A stretch of DNA of 64,000 bases from CALRQJ02 sp943370285 (GTDB lineage: Bacteria; Bacteroidota; Bacteroidia; Chitinophagales; Chitinophagaceae), in NCBI GenBank assembly GCA_943370285.1, contig CALRQJ020000015.1:1-64000 (forward strand), in the 5' to 3' direction. Shown here piece by piece: positions 51,952 through 61,187 of this stretch (the stretch's first letter is position 1; the number at the start of each line of letters is the position of its first letter). A model generated the notes under the pieces. That model saw nothing but the letters and a program-made list of their open reading frames with translations, was not told where the DNA came from and searched no databases. A program made the translations under genes and the position numbers.

Positions 51952-52656
51952 TTACTTGAACTCACTATCTGCCACGCCTTTGTTTACAATGTAAGAAGCA
52001 TAAGTAATTTCTACTTTCCCTTTTTTCATTTTAAGCTTATCGGCTTCGGTGGGTTTTTCGCCGCTTTCAAATTCGAGGGTAATGCCTTTTGGTAACTTAT
52101 AATCTTTGGCATTGAAGCTGAAGATTACTTTATCGGGCAAACCATAATTGGCAAATTTGCCATAGGTGAGTTCCATATCAAATGTTCCGTTTTCACGGGT
52201 GGTAGTGGTTGCACGACGAATGAGCAAATTAGCTTCATCAATATATAAGGTTGATACTACAACATCGCTGTTTTCATCGGTGGGTAATAGTTTTACAATC
52301 TTTGTTTTTACACCTCCAACCATTGCTTCTCCGCTGCCGATAGAAACAAAATTATCCATCGTCATTACAGTATTCAAATTAATGCTCACACCACCTTTGG
52401 GCAAAACAGAAATGCCACCGTCTCTTTTAATTTTAAACTTGTTGGGCTTTTTATACACCACTTTAATTTTACTTAACGGTGCTTTGATAAACGCAATATT
52501 GGTTTTCATTTTGCCTTCGGCAGTATAATCATTCACCAAGTCTAATTTGGCTTTTACCTTGTTTACTAAGGGGGTCATATCCTGTGCTTGCAAGTTTGTG
52601 CTATTTGCAACAAACAGTGCCAATATTAACATGCTAACTACTACTTTCATTACCAT
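51952..52656 (-). CDS. LolA-like periplasmic protein
   Basis: 234 residues with a signal peptide (near 5-24, cleavage by QAQ). VNKVKAKLDLVNDYTAEGKM near 32-51 and KIKVVYKKPNKFKIKRDGGI near 62 match the start of LolA-like lipid-binding proteins; the ARRATTTTRENGTFDMELTY-like middle part fits too. It could carry a lipoprotein or lipid and lies 14 bp after the ABC permease gene, so it may act as a periplasmic partner of it. Confidence 0.65.
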   Translation of the reverse strand: MVMKVVVSMLILALFVANSTNLQAQDMTPLVNKVKAKLDLVNDYTAEGKMKTNIAFIKAPLSKIKVVYKKPNKFKIKRDGGISVLPKGGVSINLNTVMTMDNFVSIGSGEAMVGGVKTKIVKLLPTDENSDVVVSTLYIDEANLLIRRATTTTRENGTFDMELTYGKFANYGLPDKVIFSFNAKDYKLPKGITLEFESGEKPTEADKLKMKKGKVEITYASYIVNKGVADSEFK

Positions 52657-52670
52657 TAATTTTATCTGCT

Positions 52671-53540
52671 TTAGCTTAAAACATCTTTCTTTTTAAATAT
52701 CACAATCGAAGCACCAACCAATAACACAATATGCGTTAATAATACACCGGCAGAGGTTAATATCCTATCCCAATGTGCTACAGTGCCTTTTATGGTTTCG
52801 TTATCTACGGTTACTTGAATATCAAAAAACTCTTTCCACTTAATCATGTGTGTAGTAAACAAGAATGGTTTTACTGCATTGAATAAGGGAATATCTAACG
52901 TACTAAAAATGGTAAATACGATGATGATACTCATAGTGGCAACAATCGGACCAATTGAATTTTCGGCAAATAAACTCAAGAAAAAACCTAATGCTGCAAC
53001 AGTTATCATGGCTAAAGAGGCGAAACAAAAAGCACCCACATAACGCCAAAACACATCATCTGCATCAAGCATTACAATGTAACTGCTTTTTAAGTTTACC
53101 ATACTATCGGTTCCAAACACCCACATCGAAACAAACAAGGCTAAGAATGCCATCCAAATCAACAACATCATGGTGTACGTTGCAGCAGCAGTAAATTTGG
53201 CCAATATAAATTGTGTTCTACTGATGGGTTTGGTAATAAGCAATCGCATAGTACCCATATTGGCTTCGCCTGAAATTAAGTCGGCAGCAATTAAAGAAAT
53301 GAGCAACGGCACATGCACCAATAACAATTGCAATATGATATAGCAAATGAGATAGCCATTCAATACATTGCCATCAAACTGAAAAGACAAATCTTTCAGC
53401 ATAAAGTCAACATAACTTTTCCCGTCAATTTTTAAACCCATTTGTATGATACCTACCAATGCGGTGATGGCAATAAAGGCGATATAGGTACGAGGCCGTT
53501 TAAAAATTTTATACAGCTCAATTTGAATAAGTGTCCACAT
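52671..53540 (-). CDS. ABC-2 type transporter permease
   Basis: 289 residues with about six membrane segments and the ABC-2 layout: a cytosolic start LIQIELYKIFKRPRTYIAFI, LIAADLISGEANMGTMRLLI near 83 with the TMRLLITKPISR segment (NMGTMRLLITKPISRTQF), and a C-terminal RILTSAGVLLTHIVLLVGAS. It overlaps the ATPase gene by 23 bp, so the two form the exporter. Substrate unknown. Confidence 0.85.
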   Translation of the reverse strand: MWTLIQIELYKIFKRPRTYIAFIAITALVGIIQMGLKIDGKSYVDFMLKDLSFQFDGNVLNGYLICYIILQLLLVHVPLLISLIAADLISGEANMGTMRLLITKPISRTQFILAKFTAAATYTMMLLIWMAFLALFVSMWVFGTDSMVNLKSSYIVMLDADDVFWRYVGAFCFASLAMITVAALGFFLSLFAENSIGPIVATMSIIIVFTIFSTLDIPLFNAVKPFLFTTHMIKWKEFFDIQVTVDNETIKGTVAHWDRILTSAGVLLTHIVLLVGASIVIFKKKDVLS

Positions 53541-54453
53541 GTTGGTTTCCTGTTGTTACCTGTAAAAAATAATCTTCTAGCGAATGTCTGGGTTGCAAAC
53601 TGATGACAGCTGCATCCATTTGTGCCAAATCTTTATGTAGTTGCGGAATTTGTTCTCTGCTTAATTTAAGAATGATATTATCATTTCTCGATGTTTGTAA
53701 AAAAGCCGACCAACTTGATTGTTGTAATGCTGCTAATGCCACTTTTGGATTTAATGTTTGCAGTTCTACAATTGTTTGAGTTGGGTCGAATAATTCAGCT
53801 GATGTGCCTTCTACCAACTTCTTGCCTTTATCAATAATGAGCACTCGAGTTGCCACTTGTTCTATCTCACTGAGCAAATGCGATGATACCACTACTGTTT
53901 TACCCAAGTTTCTACTTAAATGCAAAATAAGGTTACGCATATCTGCAATACCTTGAGGATCTAAGCCATTAGTGGGCTCGTCTAACACAATCAATTTAGG
54001 GTTATGCACCAATGCAATGGCAATACCTAAACGCTGCTTCATACCTTGAGAAAAGGTTTTCACTTTATCTTTTGCACGGTCTGCCAAGCCAACCATTTCT
54101 AATTGTTCCATCAACAGCGTGTTGGTGGGTTTTACACCACTTAGTTTAGCAAAGAGTTTTAAATTTTCGTAAGCAGAAAGATATTTGTACACATCGGGCT
54201 TTTCAATAACGGCACCGGTTTGTTGTAGAATGGCGTTACGATGCTTTTTCAAGTTTAATCCAAAAATTTCTATTTCGCCTGCTGTTGGTTCTATCAGGGT
54301 GAGCAACATACGAATGGTAGTCGATTTTCCGGCGCCATTTTGACCCAAAAAACCATATACATCACCTTCGTTTACGGTAAAAGAAAGATTGTTGACGGCA
54401 GCAAAATTTCGAAATTGTTTAGACAGGCCACGGACCTCAATAACTGGCTTCAT
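53518..54453 (-). CDS. ABC transporter ATP-binding protein
   Basis: 311 residues. Walker A GQNGAGKST near 38, signature FSQGMKQRLGIAIALVHNPK near 136 and Walker B LIVLDEPTNGLDPQG near 157 are present, plus the C-terminal regulatory part. It is the partner of the overlapping ABC-2 permease. Membership in the CcmA/NatA-like export group is likely. The gene upstream is a winged-helix regulator, 72 bp away. Confidence 0.9.
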   Translation of the reverse strand: MKPVIEVRGLSKQFRNFAAVNNLSFTVNEGDVYGFLGQNGAGKSTTIRMLLTLIEPTAGEIEIFGLNLKKHRNAILQQTGAVIEKPDVYKYLSAYENLKLFAKLSGVKPTNTLLMEQLEMVGLADRAKDKVKTFSQGMKQRLGIAIALVHNPKLIVLDEPTNGLDPQGIADMRNLILHLSRNLGKTVVVSSHLLSEIEQVATRVLIIDKGKKLVEGTSAELFDPTQTIVELQTLNPKVALAALQQSSWSAFLQTSRNDNIILKLSREQIPQLHKDLAQMDAAVISLQPRHSLEDYFLQVTTGNQHVDTYSN

Positions 54454-54525
54454 AAGCTATATAACAATAAAGCCTAAAGGTAGTTGTTGGATTATTAAAA
54501 TAATTAAAAGAATAGCCAATAAATC

Positions 54526-54816
54526 TTATTTGCCAACGGCTAAATACTGTTGTAGTGCTTTAACATAGGCTTCAAATGCGGCGATGCCTTTTGGCGTTAC
54601 TTTACAGGTGGTTTGCGGATAATTATCTACAAATTGTTTGATTACATCAATATACCCAACCTCTTTCAGCTTTTGAATTTGAACACTCAAATTACCAGCT
54701 GTAGCGTTGGTTTTTTCTTTAATGAAGGTAAACTCCGCTTCTTTTACACCAATAAGCAGGCTCATCACCGCAAGGCGAAGTTGTGAGTGTAATATGGGGT
54801 CGAGTTCGTTAAACAT
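54526..54816 (-). CDS. Winged-helix transcriptional regulator
   Basis: 96 residues. LDPILHSQLRLAVMSLLIGV near 5, EAEFTFIKEKTNATAGNLSV near 28 and QIQKLKEVGYIDVIKQFVDN near 48 make the winged-helix fold (PF13601-like). Overlaps the preceding membrane-protein gene by 8 bp. Such regulators often control neighbouring transporter or membrane operons; here it probably senses envelope conditions together with the two membrane proteins. Confidence 0.82.
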   Translation of the reverse strand: MFNELDPILHSQLRLAVMSLLIGVKEAEFTFIKEKTNATAGNLSVQIQKLKEVGYIDVIKQFVDNYPQTTCKVTPKGIAAFEAYVKALQQYLAVGK

Positions 54817-55498
54817 GATTTGCCTGCCTTGCTTTATTGTACCTATCTCTTAAAATTAAACCCGGAATCAACCAATTGCCTATGCCTGCCAATCCGTTAA
54901 ACAACACATCGTAAGTAGAAGATGTAAATAGCGATATAACGAAGAAAATATAACAAGCGATAGCACCATAAATCATGGGCTTAAAGTTTCTACTTAGCCC
55001 GGTAACGAGAGTTGGAAACGCATAAATAATCATGAGTAATGAAGATACACTTGGCACAAAGAGTTTGAATGATGTTATTGCTCCTGTTGTGGTATCTTTT
55101 TGTAATAGTTCTATACCATCTGCTGCAAGCAACTTCATACTGGAAGATGGAATAACATTCATATACGCCACCAATGCAAATAAACTGATGGCATAAACCG
55201 TCCATACGGCATCTAAAGCCATACCGCCTTCTGTTTTAACAATTCGCCTTTTCTTTTCTTGAATGGCAAGATAGATTTGTGGAATGATGGCCACAAATGC
55301 TAGTGTCCAAACATCAAACCCAATCCTAAAATCAAAATAATACTGGGCAAAACTGATTAAGCCACAAAATCCAACAACACTACCCCACAAAATAGCACTA
55401 GTGCCGTTTTCATGAAAATGGCTGCCTTTGGCTTTTTGAATCATTTCGGTAATCAGCGCCAAACTTTCTTGTTCGGTTAATTGTTTTTCGTTGCTCAT
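54809..55498 (-). CDS. Membrane protein, paralog B of tandem pair
   Basis: 229 residues with about five membrane segments. It aligns with its upstream neighbour: LTEQESLALITEMIQKAKGS near 6-25 versus LSPEASLQIIEGMLNQAKNK, the WG step near 47, a KKKR patch near 87 and a C-terminal WLIPGLILRDRYNK versus WIIPGYLLKAKYK. It overlaps its upstream neighbour by 4 bp (ATGA) and its downstream regulator gene by 8 bp, so translation is coupled. Function unknown. Confidence 0.8.
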   Translation of the reverse strand: MSNEKQLTEQESLALITEMIQKAKGSHFHENGTSAILWGSVVGFCGLISFAQYYFDFRIGFDVWTLAFVAIIPQIYLAIQEKKRRIVKTEGGMALDAVWTVYAISLFALVAYMNVIPSSSMKLLAADGIELLQKDTTTGAITSFKLFVPSVSSLLMIIYAFPTLVTGLSRNFKPMIYGAIACYIFFVISLFTSSTYDVLFNGLAGIGNWLIPGLILRDRYNKARQANHV

Positions 55499-56094
55499 GC
55501 AGACTGAGATTTATATTTTGCTTTCAATAAATAGCCCGGAATAATCCAAGCTGCTACCACCGCCAAAGCCAGTAAAAGTAATACATAAAGTGTTGGTGTA
55601 AATGTTGATATAATGGATAGGCTCCAACAACAGATACCTCCTATCATCAAAGGCTTAAAACGCATTACAGCGCCAGATAAAAAAGTGGGAATACCGTACA
55701 ACATTAATATCAATGAATAGCTTACCGACCAGTTCATTTGCGATTTCCACCCAACAATGATAAACATGGTACAAAACCCACTGACGCCAAAAGCCGACCA
55801 TATATAGCTGATAATTTCATCGGCATAGGTTTTAACGGTCTCCTTCTTTTTTTGTCGAGCCATCACTACGATTTGCATAATCACAGCTATCCAAGTTGCC
55901 ATCCAAATGATTTCAGGATGTTCAAACCAATTTGTTTGCAGCAACAGAAAATGACCGGTAGAACAAAAGAAAATTACCCATCCCCAAAGCAGGTAAATAA
56001 AGCTATTGTCGCTAAACTTGTTTTTAGCTTGGTTAAGCATGCCTTCTATGATTTGAAGACTTGCTTCCGGCGATAATTGTTTTTCGGTTGACAT
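55495..56094 (-). CDS. Membrane protein, paralog A of tandem pair
   Basis: 199 residues from ATG 56094 (MSTEKQLSPEASL); a longer frame to 56172 lacks support. Five hydrophobic segments, with WGWVIFFCSTGHFLLLQTNW near 40 and MARQKKKETVKTYADEIISY near 78. It is a paralog of the next gene and the first member of a tightly packed membrane-regulator-transporter set. Confidence 0.8.
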   Translation of the reverse strand: MSTEKQLSPEASLQIIEGMLNQAKNKFSDNSFIYLLWGWVIFFCSTGHFLLLQTNWFEHPEIIWMATWIAVIMQIVVMARQKKKETVKTYADEIISYIWSAFGVSGFCTMFIIVGWKSQMNWSVSYSLILMLYGIPTFLSGAVMRFKPLMIGGICCWSLSIISTFTPTLYVLLLLALAVVAAWIIPGYLLKAKYKSQSA

Positions 56095-56176
56095 GTGCAA
56101 CAGTTTACGGTTATACTTTTGAGGACCTAAAGTTGCAATTTGCTGTACAATTTTGCACAGCAAATTGCTCACAATG

Positions 56177-56806
56177 TTATTTACAACGTTCTAACATCGC
56201 ATTATTTTGTCTGCTACCCCAATTTGGGTGCAATGCAGATGCAGGTTTTGCATTAGCATACAAACTAGCTGCTTTTTCAAATAAAGGCTTGGCTTTATCT
56301 TTACCACCACCAAAAGCAGCCGGTGTGTTGAATAAGGTTTGTCCTTCGAGGTAATACACTCTTGGATTATTAGGATCCATTTTTTTAGCTGTTTCTAAAG
56401 CTTGGCCTGCTGCTGTACCATATTGGGCCCAACGGCTCATAGGGTCAACCATCATACGGTTGGTAGCAACCATTTGTTTTAAGCAATGTATTTCAGCATT
56501 ATTATCTAAAGCCGCAGCCTTATCGATTAGGATATCAATTTTGTTACAGATAGCATCTTTTTGATCTAATGGTGCATTATAAGCCATTAAAATTTGACTA
56601 AATGCAGCGTAATAATAAGGCAACCATTGTGTTTTTTCGGCTTCTCCGATGCGTTCAAAAGCAGCAGATACATCGGTATAATCTTCAGCTGTTTTAGCAG
56701 AATCTAATAATTGCAAATTCTGCTGCATGGCTTTTTCATAATTGCCGGTTTGTGCCATAACAGTTATGGTGCAAAAAGAAATGATGGCGATAAATAGCTG
56801 TTTCAT
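56177..56806 (-). CDS. Secreted TPR-like protein
   Basis: 209 residues with a signal peptide (near 3-19, IAIISFCTITVMAQ). The mature part is alpha-helical with TPR-like pairs: YEKAMQQNLQLLDSAKTAED near 23, AAFERIGEAEKTQWLPYYYA near 47, YYLEGQTLFNTPAAFGGGKD near 152 and KPLFEKAASLYA. Such small secreted TPR proteins are frequently beside TonB receptors in Bacteroidota. It lies between the 2TM gene and the paralog pair on the same strand. Confidence 0.72.
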   Translation of the reverse strand: MKQLFIAIISFCTITVMAQTGNYEKAMQQNLQLLDSAKTAEDYTDVSAAFERIGEAEKTQWLPYYYAAFSQILMAYNAPLDQKDAICNKIDILIDKAAALDNNAEIHCLKQMVATNRMMVDPMSRWAQYGTAAGQALETAKKMDPNNPRVYYLEGQTLFNTPAAFGGGKDKAKPLFEKAASLYANAKPASALHPNWGSRQNNAMLERCK

Positions 56807-56839
56807 AATAGTATTTTTTAAGTTTAAAGTTTGATGTTG

Positions 56840-57115
56840 TTATTGATTGTTTTTTAATTTTTCGTACTCCTTTTCAGCAGTAAAAAGATTGTTACCATGA
56901 TAGGCAGCAAAGTAGCTGAAAGCTAAACCTATGCCCCACCCTAACATTGGCCAAATAGGCCAGAAATACCTGAAATGATCATGGTTATAACTCGATAAAA
57001 ACCAAATAGCAACCAACATGGTATTTACCAATACATAGCTAACGAGTTGCCATTTAAATCCGGCTCTTTTTTTAGCCATTTGCCAAAGCAAATCATCTTT
57101 TTGTTCAGTGTTCAT
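56840..57115 (-). CDS. 2TM domain protein
   Basis: 91 residues from ATG 57115 (the TTG three codons upstream is less likely). AKKRAGFKWQLVSYVLVNTM near 14 with two hydrophobic helices (LVNTMLVAIWFLSSY and MLGWGIGLAFSYFAAYH) is the 2TM (PF13239) pattern. The role is unknown; it may be membrane regulation. Follows the TonB receptor by 24 bp. Confidence 0.85.
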   Translation of the reverse strand: MNTEQKDDLLWQMAKKRAGFKWQLVSYVLVNTMLVAIWFLSSYNHDHFRYFWPIWPMLGWGIGLAFSYFAAYHGNNLFTAEKEYEKLKNNQ

Positions 57116-57139
57116 GCTATACAATTTTAGGTTATTGAT

Positions 57140-59356
57140 TTATAAATTATTGTTGATGGCATCTTGTGTTCTATCTACACCCCAACTCAAAAACAATCCA
57201 AGAAATAGGAATCGAGGAGCAACGGGTTCTATTGGTTGTTTAAATGTTCCTTGGTGATTATAGTTGTAACCAAAGACTTGCTTACTGCCTAACACATTGG
57301 TAACACTTGCTACTAATACACCGGAAGCTTTACCCATTTTTACCAGCTTGTTAGCGCTAAAGCCCAAGTTGTGATAATCGATTGTTTTACCTTGATCGTT
57401 GATATTGTATTTACCGCTTGTATTATCTTTTTGAAAGTTGTAATAAGGACGACCGGTAGCATAACTATACGTAAAATTGAAACCGGTGTTTATCTTGGTT
57501 ATCCATCTTTTTGCTACAACTGACAAGGTGTGATTGGCAGCAAAATTGGGATGCAACTGACCGGGATAATTGAGGTAATCTCTTTTCGTATCTAAGAAAG
57601 AATAGCTCACCCAATAATCTAAATTTCTGATGGTTTTCTTATCCCTAAAAAATAGTTCTATGCCTTGTGCATAACCGGTTCCGCTGTTATTTAATGCAGG
57701 AGCGGTTTTAATTAAGTCGGTATATTTTTTATAAAACAGTTCCACCCTAAATGTTTGTAATGCGGTTACTTTTTGGTAATTGGCTATGTAGTGCGTGGCT
57801 TTCATATAACCCAAATTGGTAGAAGCCATCAGTTGCATATTATCAGGCTTTTGATAAAAATCGCCGTAGGCAATACTCACTTGTGCTCCTTTGCCTGTTT
57901 TGTAAGCCATAGAAATTCTAGGAGCTAAATTAGCTTTGTTGATGATGGAAGAATGCTCAAATCTTGCCCCAACTTTTGCCGCTAAAGCATTGGTGATGTA
58001 CAAATCTGCTTCGCCAAAAACCGATTTAAAATTGTCGGTAAGCAATGTGTTGAAAGTATTGTACTTGCTTTTGTTATAGGCATACCAATATTCAGCACCC
58101 ATTCTAACCACACTAATGCCGGAAAGTTTTTTATCGAACACCGCTCTAATCTGCGTTAAATCTTGTGTGCTTTTTAAGTTGAAATTTTTGTCGTCTATAT
58201 ACGAAACGCCAGTAGACACATTAGTGTTATTGCTGTTTTGAATGGATTGCTGAATCTTATCAATATTGGTGCTGTAACTAAAGCCTAAATTCATTTTCCA
58301 ACCTCTACCAATACTTTCTCTAAAACTTAGGTTATTATACCAATTGATATTATCTAAACCGAACGCATTTTTCAAAATAAGGCTATCAATATCACCTCTG
58401 CGTAAACCCAATGTATTATTACCAAAACTGGTATAGTATTTTAACATGCCGCCTTTTTTGGTTTTTACACGGTAGTTAAAATCAAGGGTATGACCCGTAG
58501 GCTCGGTAAAGAAATCGGGCTTTTGTTTTACAATTTTAAAGTATAACCAAAGATTGGTATAGCCATAATTAGCACCCCAACTACTTTTTTTGTTTTTTGC
58601 TAATTGTTGAAATCCACCGCCAACAAAAACCGTTGACGTGGATAAATTGGCTTCAGATTTTAAAGGCAAGTCAATACTCTCCATAATTAATGCCGCACTT
58701 AAGGCTTGGCCATATAGGGCAGAGTATCCGCCGGTGCTAAACACCGTTCCTTTAAACAAATTAGGTGCAAAACGACCTCTTTGAGCAATATCGGGAACAC
58801 TACTAAAAAATGGATTATTAACCATTGTGCCATCAATAAATTGTTTGGCTTCTGCACCGGTACCACCTCTTACAAAAAGACCTTCTTGCTCACCAACCTG
58901 TTGAGCACCGGGCAAGGTTTTAACGGCTGCTGTAATATCTGCGTTAGCACCACCTGTAGTATACACATCTAAAGACGACAAAACGGTTGCTGCTCTTTTT
59001 TTATCTCCGGCTTCAAAAGAACCTGCAGTTACTACTACCGCCTTCAATTCGCTGACTTCTTCTTTTATTGAAAAATTAGCTTCTACCCTTGGTTTATCTA
59101 ATACTATAGTTTGCTCCGTTGTTTTGTAACCCATGCTGCTGGCAAATAGGGTTTGCTGACCTTTCTCCAGGGTACGAAAAGCGAATTTGCCGGCAGAGTC
59201 TGAAACAGCTCCATCATAAGTACCCTTAAGGGTGATGCTAACGCCGCTTACTATTCTGCCTCTATTATCTTTTACTACACCAAAAATTCTTACCTGTGCC
59301 GATACAGCAAGCGCTGAAAGCAGTAAGATGATCCAAGGCAGTAACAATTTTTTCAT
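57140..59356 (-). CDS. TonB-dependent receptor
   Basis: 738 residues from ATG 59356. A signal peptide (LLLPWIILLLSALAVSAQ near 3-20) precedes a carboxypeptidase-like domain at about 21-105 (GVVKDNRGRIVSGVSITLKG), then a plug with VKTLPGAQQVGEQEGLFVRG near 148-167 (the LFVRGG plug motif) and a beta-barrel ending in GLFLSWG. It starts the minus-strand run that continues through 2TM and TPR genes to the ABC transporter. Substrate unknown; the short lead to a TPR protein is not a SusCD pair. Confidence 0.87.
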   Translation of the reverse strand: MKKLLLPWIILLLSALAVSAQVRIFGVVKDNRGRIVSGVSITLKGTYDGAVSDSAGKFAFRTLEKGQQTLFASSMGYKTTEQTIVLDKPRVEANFSIKEEVSELKAVVVTAGSFEAGDKKRAATVLSSLDVYTTGGANADITAAVKTLPGAQQVGEQEGLFVRGGTGAEAKQFIDGTMVNNPFFSSVPDIAQRGRFAPNLFKGTVFSTGGYSALYGQALSAALIMESIDLPLKSEANLSTSTVFVGGGFQQLAKNKKSSWGANYGYTNLWLYFKIVKQKPDFFTEPTGHTLDFNYRVKTKKGGMLKYYTSFGNNTLGLRRGDIDSLILKNAFGLDNINWYNNLSFRESIGRGWKMNLGFSYSTNIDKIQQSIQNSNNTNVSTGVSYIDDKNFNLKSTQDLTQIRAVFDKKLSGISVVRMGAEYWYAYNKSKYNTFNTLLTDNFKSVFGEADLYITNALAAKVGARFEHSSIINKANLAPRISMAYKTGKGAQVSIAYGDFYQKPDNMQLMASTNLGYMKATHYIANYQKVTALQTFRVELFYKKYTDLIKTAPALNNSGTGYAQGIELFFRDKKTIRNLDYWVSYSFLDTKRDYLNYPGQLHPNFAANHTLSVVAKRWITKINTGFNFTYSYATGRPYYNFQKDNTSGKYNINDQGKTIDYHNLGFSANKLVKMGKASGVLVASVTNVLGSKQVFGYNYNHQGTFKQPIEPVAPRFLFLGLFLSWGVDRTQDAINNNL

Positions 59357-59597
59357 GACTGTTTTGATTTGACAGGACAAACATAGACTAGTTTATTTTA
59401 TAAAGCAAATTATTTTACAAATAAATTTTATAGTTGTTTTTAGTGGTTGATTTTCAATGGTTTTTTAATGAAAGTTTTTACCCCCTTCCATAAATAGTGA
59501 AGAAGCAATTGAAAATTTGACCTTGAAAAAGCCGTTTCAACTATCGGGTTAAGCCCCAATTTATCGTATGTTTGCCCCTACACCAACGGTTTTTGCT

Positions 59598-60602
59598 ATG
59601 CAATTTGGAATGATTGGAAACGGAAGTTGGGCTACGGCTTTGGCAAAAATTTTGACCGATAATGGCAATACCATCAATTGGTGGGTACGCAATGCCGAAA
59701 CGGTTCGCCATATTCAACAACGGCACCACAACCCTCATTATCTGAGTTCTGCTTATTTTGATACCCATCTTTTACGATTGAATGATGACATTGAAGCGGT
59801 GATTAATGCGTCGGATGTTTTGGTGATGGCTGTTCCATCAGCCTATATCGCCGTAGCGTTACAAGATTTACCAAAATCTATTTTCGCCAATAAAACAATT
59901 GTTTCGGCCATTAAAGGCATTTTGCCTGAGAGCAACTTATTACTAAACGATTATTTGGAAAAGGAGTTTTCTTTACCCATCAATCAATATTATACCCTAT
60001 TAGGTCCTTGCCATGCCGAAGAGGTAGCCGCCGAAAAACTCTCTTACCTTACTTTTTCGGGCTATGATTTGGATATGACGGCCACAATAGCTTCGCATTT
60101 CAAAACAGAATACCTAAATACCGTTATCAATAACGATGTAATGGGGGTGCAATATGCTGCCGTACTTAAAAATATTTATGCCCTAGGTGCAGGTATTGCT
60201 CATGGATTAGACTATGGCGACAACTTCTTAAGTGTATATATTGCCAATGCTGCAGATGAAATGGTGAAGTTTTCGAGGAAAGTAATCAAAGATTTTTCGT
60301 TAGAAAATAGTGATATCAACTACGCAGCATCCGTGTATTTGGGCGATTTGTTGGTTACCTGCTATTCTTTACACAGCCGTAATCGTACGTTTGGTAATAT
60401 GATTGGTAGAGGCTATAGCGTTAACGCCGCACAGCTAGAACTAAATATGGTGGCCGAAGGCTACAATGCCAGCAAGTGTATTTACAAAACCAACGAAATC
60501 ATTCAGGCAGATATGCCCATAGCCACTACCATTTATCAGATTTTATGGCAGCACATACCTGCTACTACGGGCTTTAAACAAATTGAAACACTACTTCAAT
60601 AA
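59598..60602 (+). CDS. gpsA: NAD(P)H-dependent glycerol-3-phosphate dehydrogenase
   Basis: 334 residues from ATG 59598; an upstream in-frame ATG at 59568 adds ten residues that do not look like the family. GMIGNGSWATALAKIL near 4 is the nucleotide-binding motif, ISAIKGI-like SAIKGILPESN near 95, LGPCHAEEVA near 132 and AVLKNIYALGAGIAHGLDYG near 186 carry active-site Lys. It makes glycerol-3-phosphate for phospholipids. Confidence 0.92.
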   Translation: MQFGMIGNGSWATALAKILTDNGNTINWWVRNAETVRHIQQRHHNPHYLSSAYFDTHLLRLNDDIEAVINASDVLVMAVPSAYIAVALQDLPKSIFANKTIVSAIKGILPESNLLLNDYLEKEFSLPINQYYTLLGPCHAEEVAAEKLSYLTFSGYDLDMTATIASHFKTEYLNTVINNDVMGVQYAAVLKNIYALGAGIAHGLDYGDNFLSVYIANAADEMVKFSRKVIKDFSLENSDINYAASVYLGDLLVTCYSLHSRNRTFGNMIGRGYSVNAAQLELNMVAEGYNASKCIYKTNEIIQADMPIATTIYQILWQHIPATTGFKQIETLLQ

Positions 60603-60621
60603 AGTAGGTGTACCTTTAAGT

Positions 60622-60729
60622 ATGCCTATTTCTGTTACCATATTTGGTTATATCCCATTTGTCTTATTGGGTGTTATCATCGTAGTGAAAATACTGCGGA
60701 AGTTTTGGCATGATGCTACCGCACATTAA
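60622..60729 (+). CDS. Small single-TM peptide (35 aa)
   Basis: ATG 60622 to TAA 60727: a 35-residue peptide with one hydrophobic segment (VTIFGYIPFVLLGVIIVVKI near 5-24) and a basic end (LRKFWHDATAH). It begins 19 bp after gpsA. Many small membrane peptides look like this; whether it is translated is unproven, and an incidental frame is possible. Confidence 0.4.
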   Translation: MPISVTIFGYIPFVLLGVIIVVKILRKFWHDATAH

Positions 60730-60762
60730 GCGATTGTTTCAAGTTTTATAAAAAATAATTCA

Positions 60763-60776
60763 TGTTTTTTTAAACA
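60763..60776. promoter_or_regulatory. Palindrome before XRE gene
   Basis: TGTTT-TTTT-AAACA lies 40 bp before the XRE gene. It is low-complexity, so an operator role is only a possibility. Confidence 0.2.
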
Positions 60777-60815
60777 AAAAGGTTCTTTGGTTGTATCTAT
60801 GTACCAAAATTTAGC

Positions 60816-61187
60816 ATGCCAGGAACAATCATTCGCAAATACCGAGAGTTAAGAAACTATACCCAAGAATATGTTGCCAAAGAAATGGGTATTTCTCAAA
60901 ATGCCTACAGCAAAATTGAAAACAATTACACTCAATTAACGGTAAATCACATCAAGCAAATTTCGAGGATTTTAGAAGTATCGCTAATGGATTTGCTGAA
61001 AGATGATTTTGAAATTCACGGCCCTTCAAATGTTCAAACCGAAAGCATTAGTAAAGAAAATTTATTAATGATGATGGAACAATTGAAAGAAAAATTGAAC
61101 GGTAAAAATCCGCAGAAGCATGAATTTTATCCTGTAGTGATGGCGCTTTTGCAAGCTGTTGACAATAGTATCAACAATGTGCATTAA
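60816..61187 (+). CDS. XRE-family HTH regulator
   Basis: 123 residues. The HTH IIRKYRELRNYTQEYVAKEM, then GISQNAYSKIENNYTQLTVN near 5-45, is clear, followed by ISRILEVSLMDLLKDD. The C-terminal half is a short coiled-coil-like region (ENLLMMMEQLKEKLNGK) and a helix that may dimerise. Its stop overlaps the stop of hemW by 4 bp. Targets unknown. Confidence 0.85.
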   Translation: MPGTIIRKYRELRNYTQEYVAKEMGISQNAYSKIENNYTQLTVNHIKQISRILEVSLMDLLKDDFEIHGPSNVQTESISKENLLMMMEQLKEKLNGKNPQKHEFYPVVMALLQAVDNSINNVH

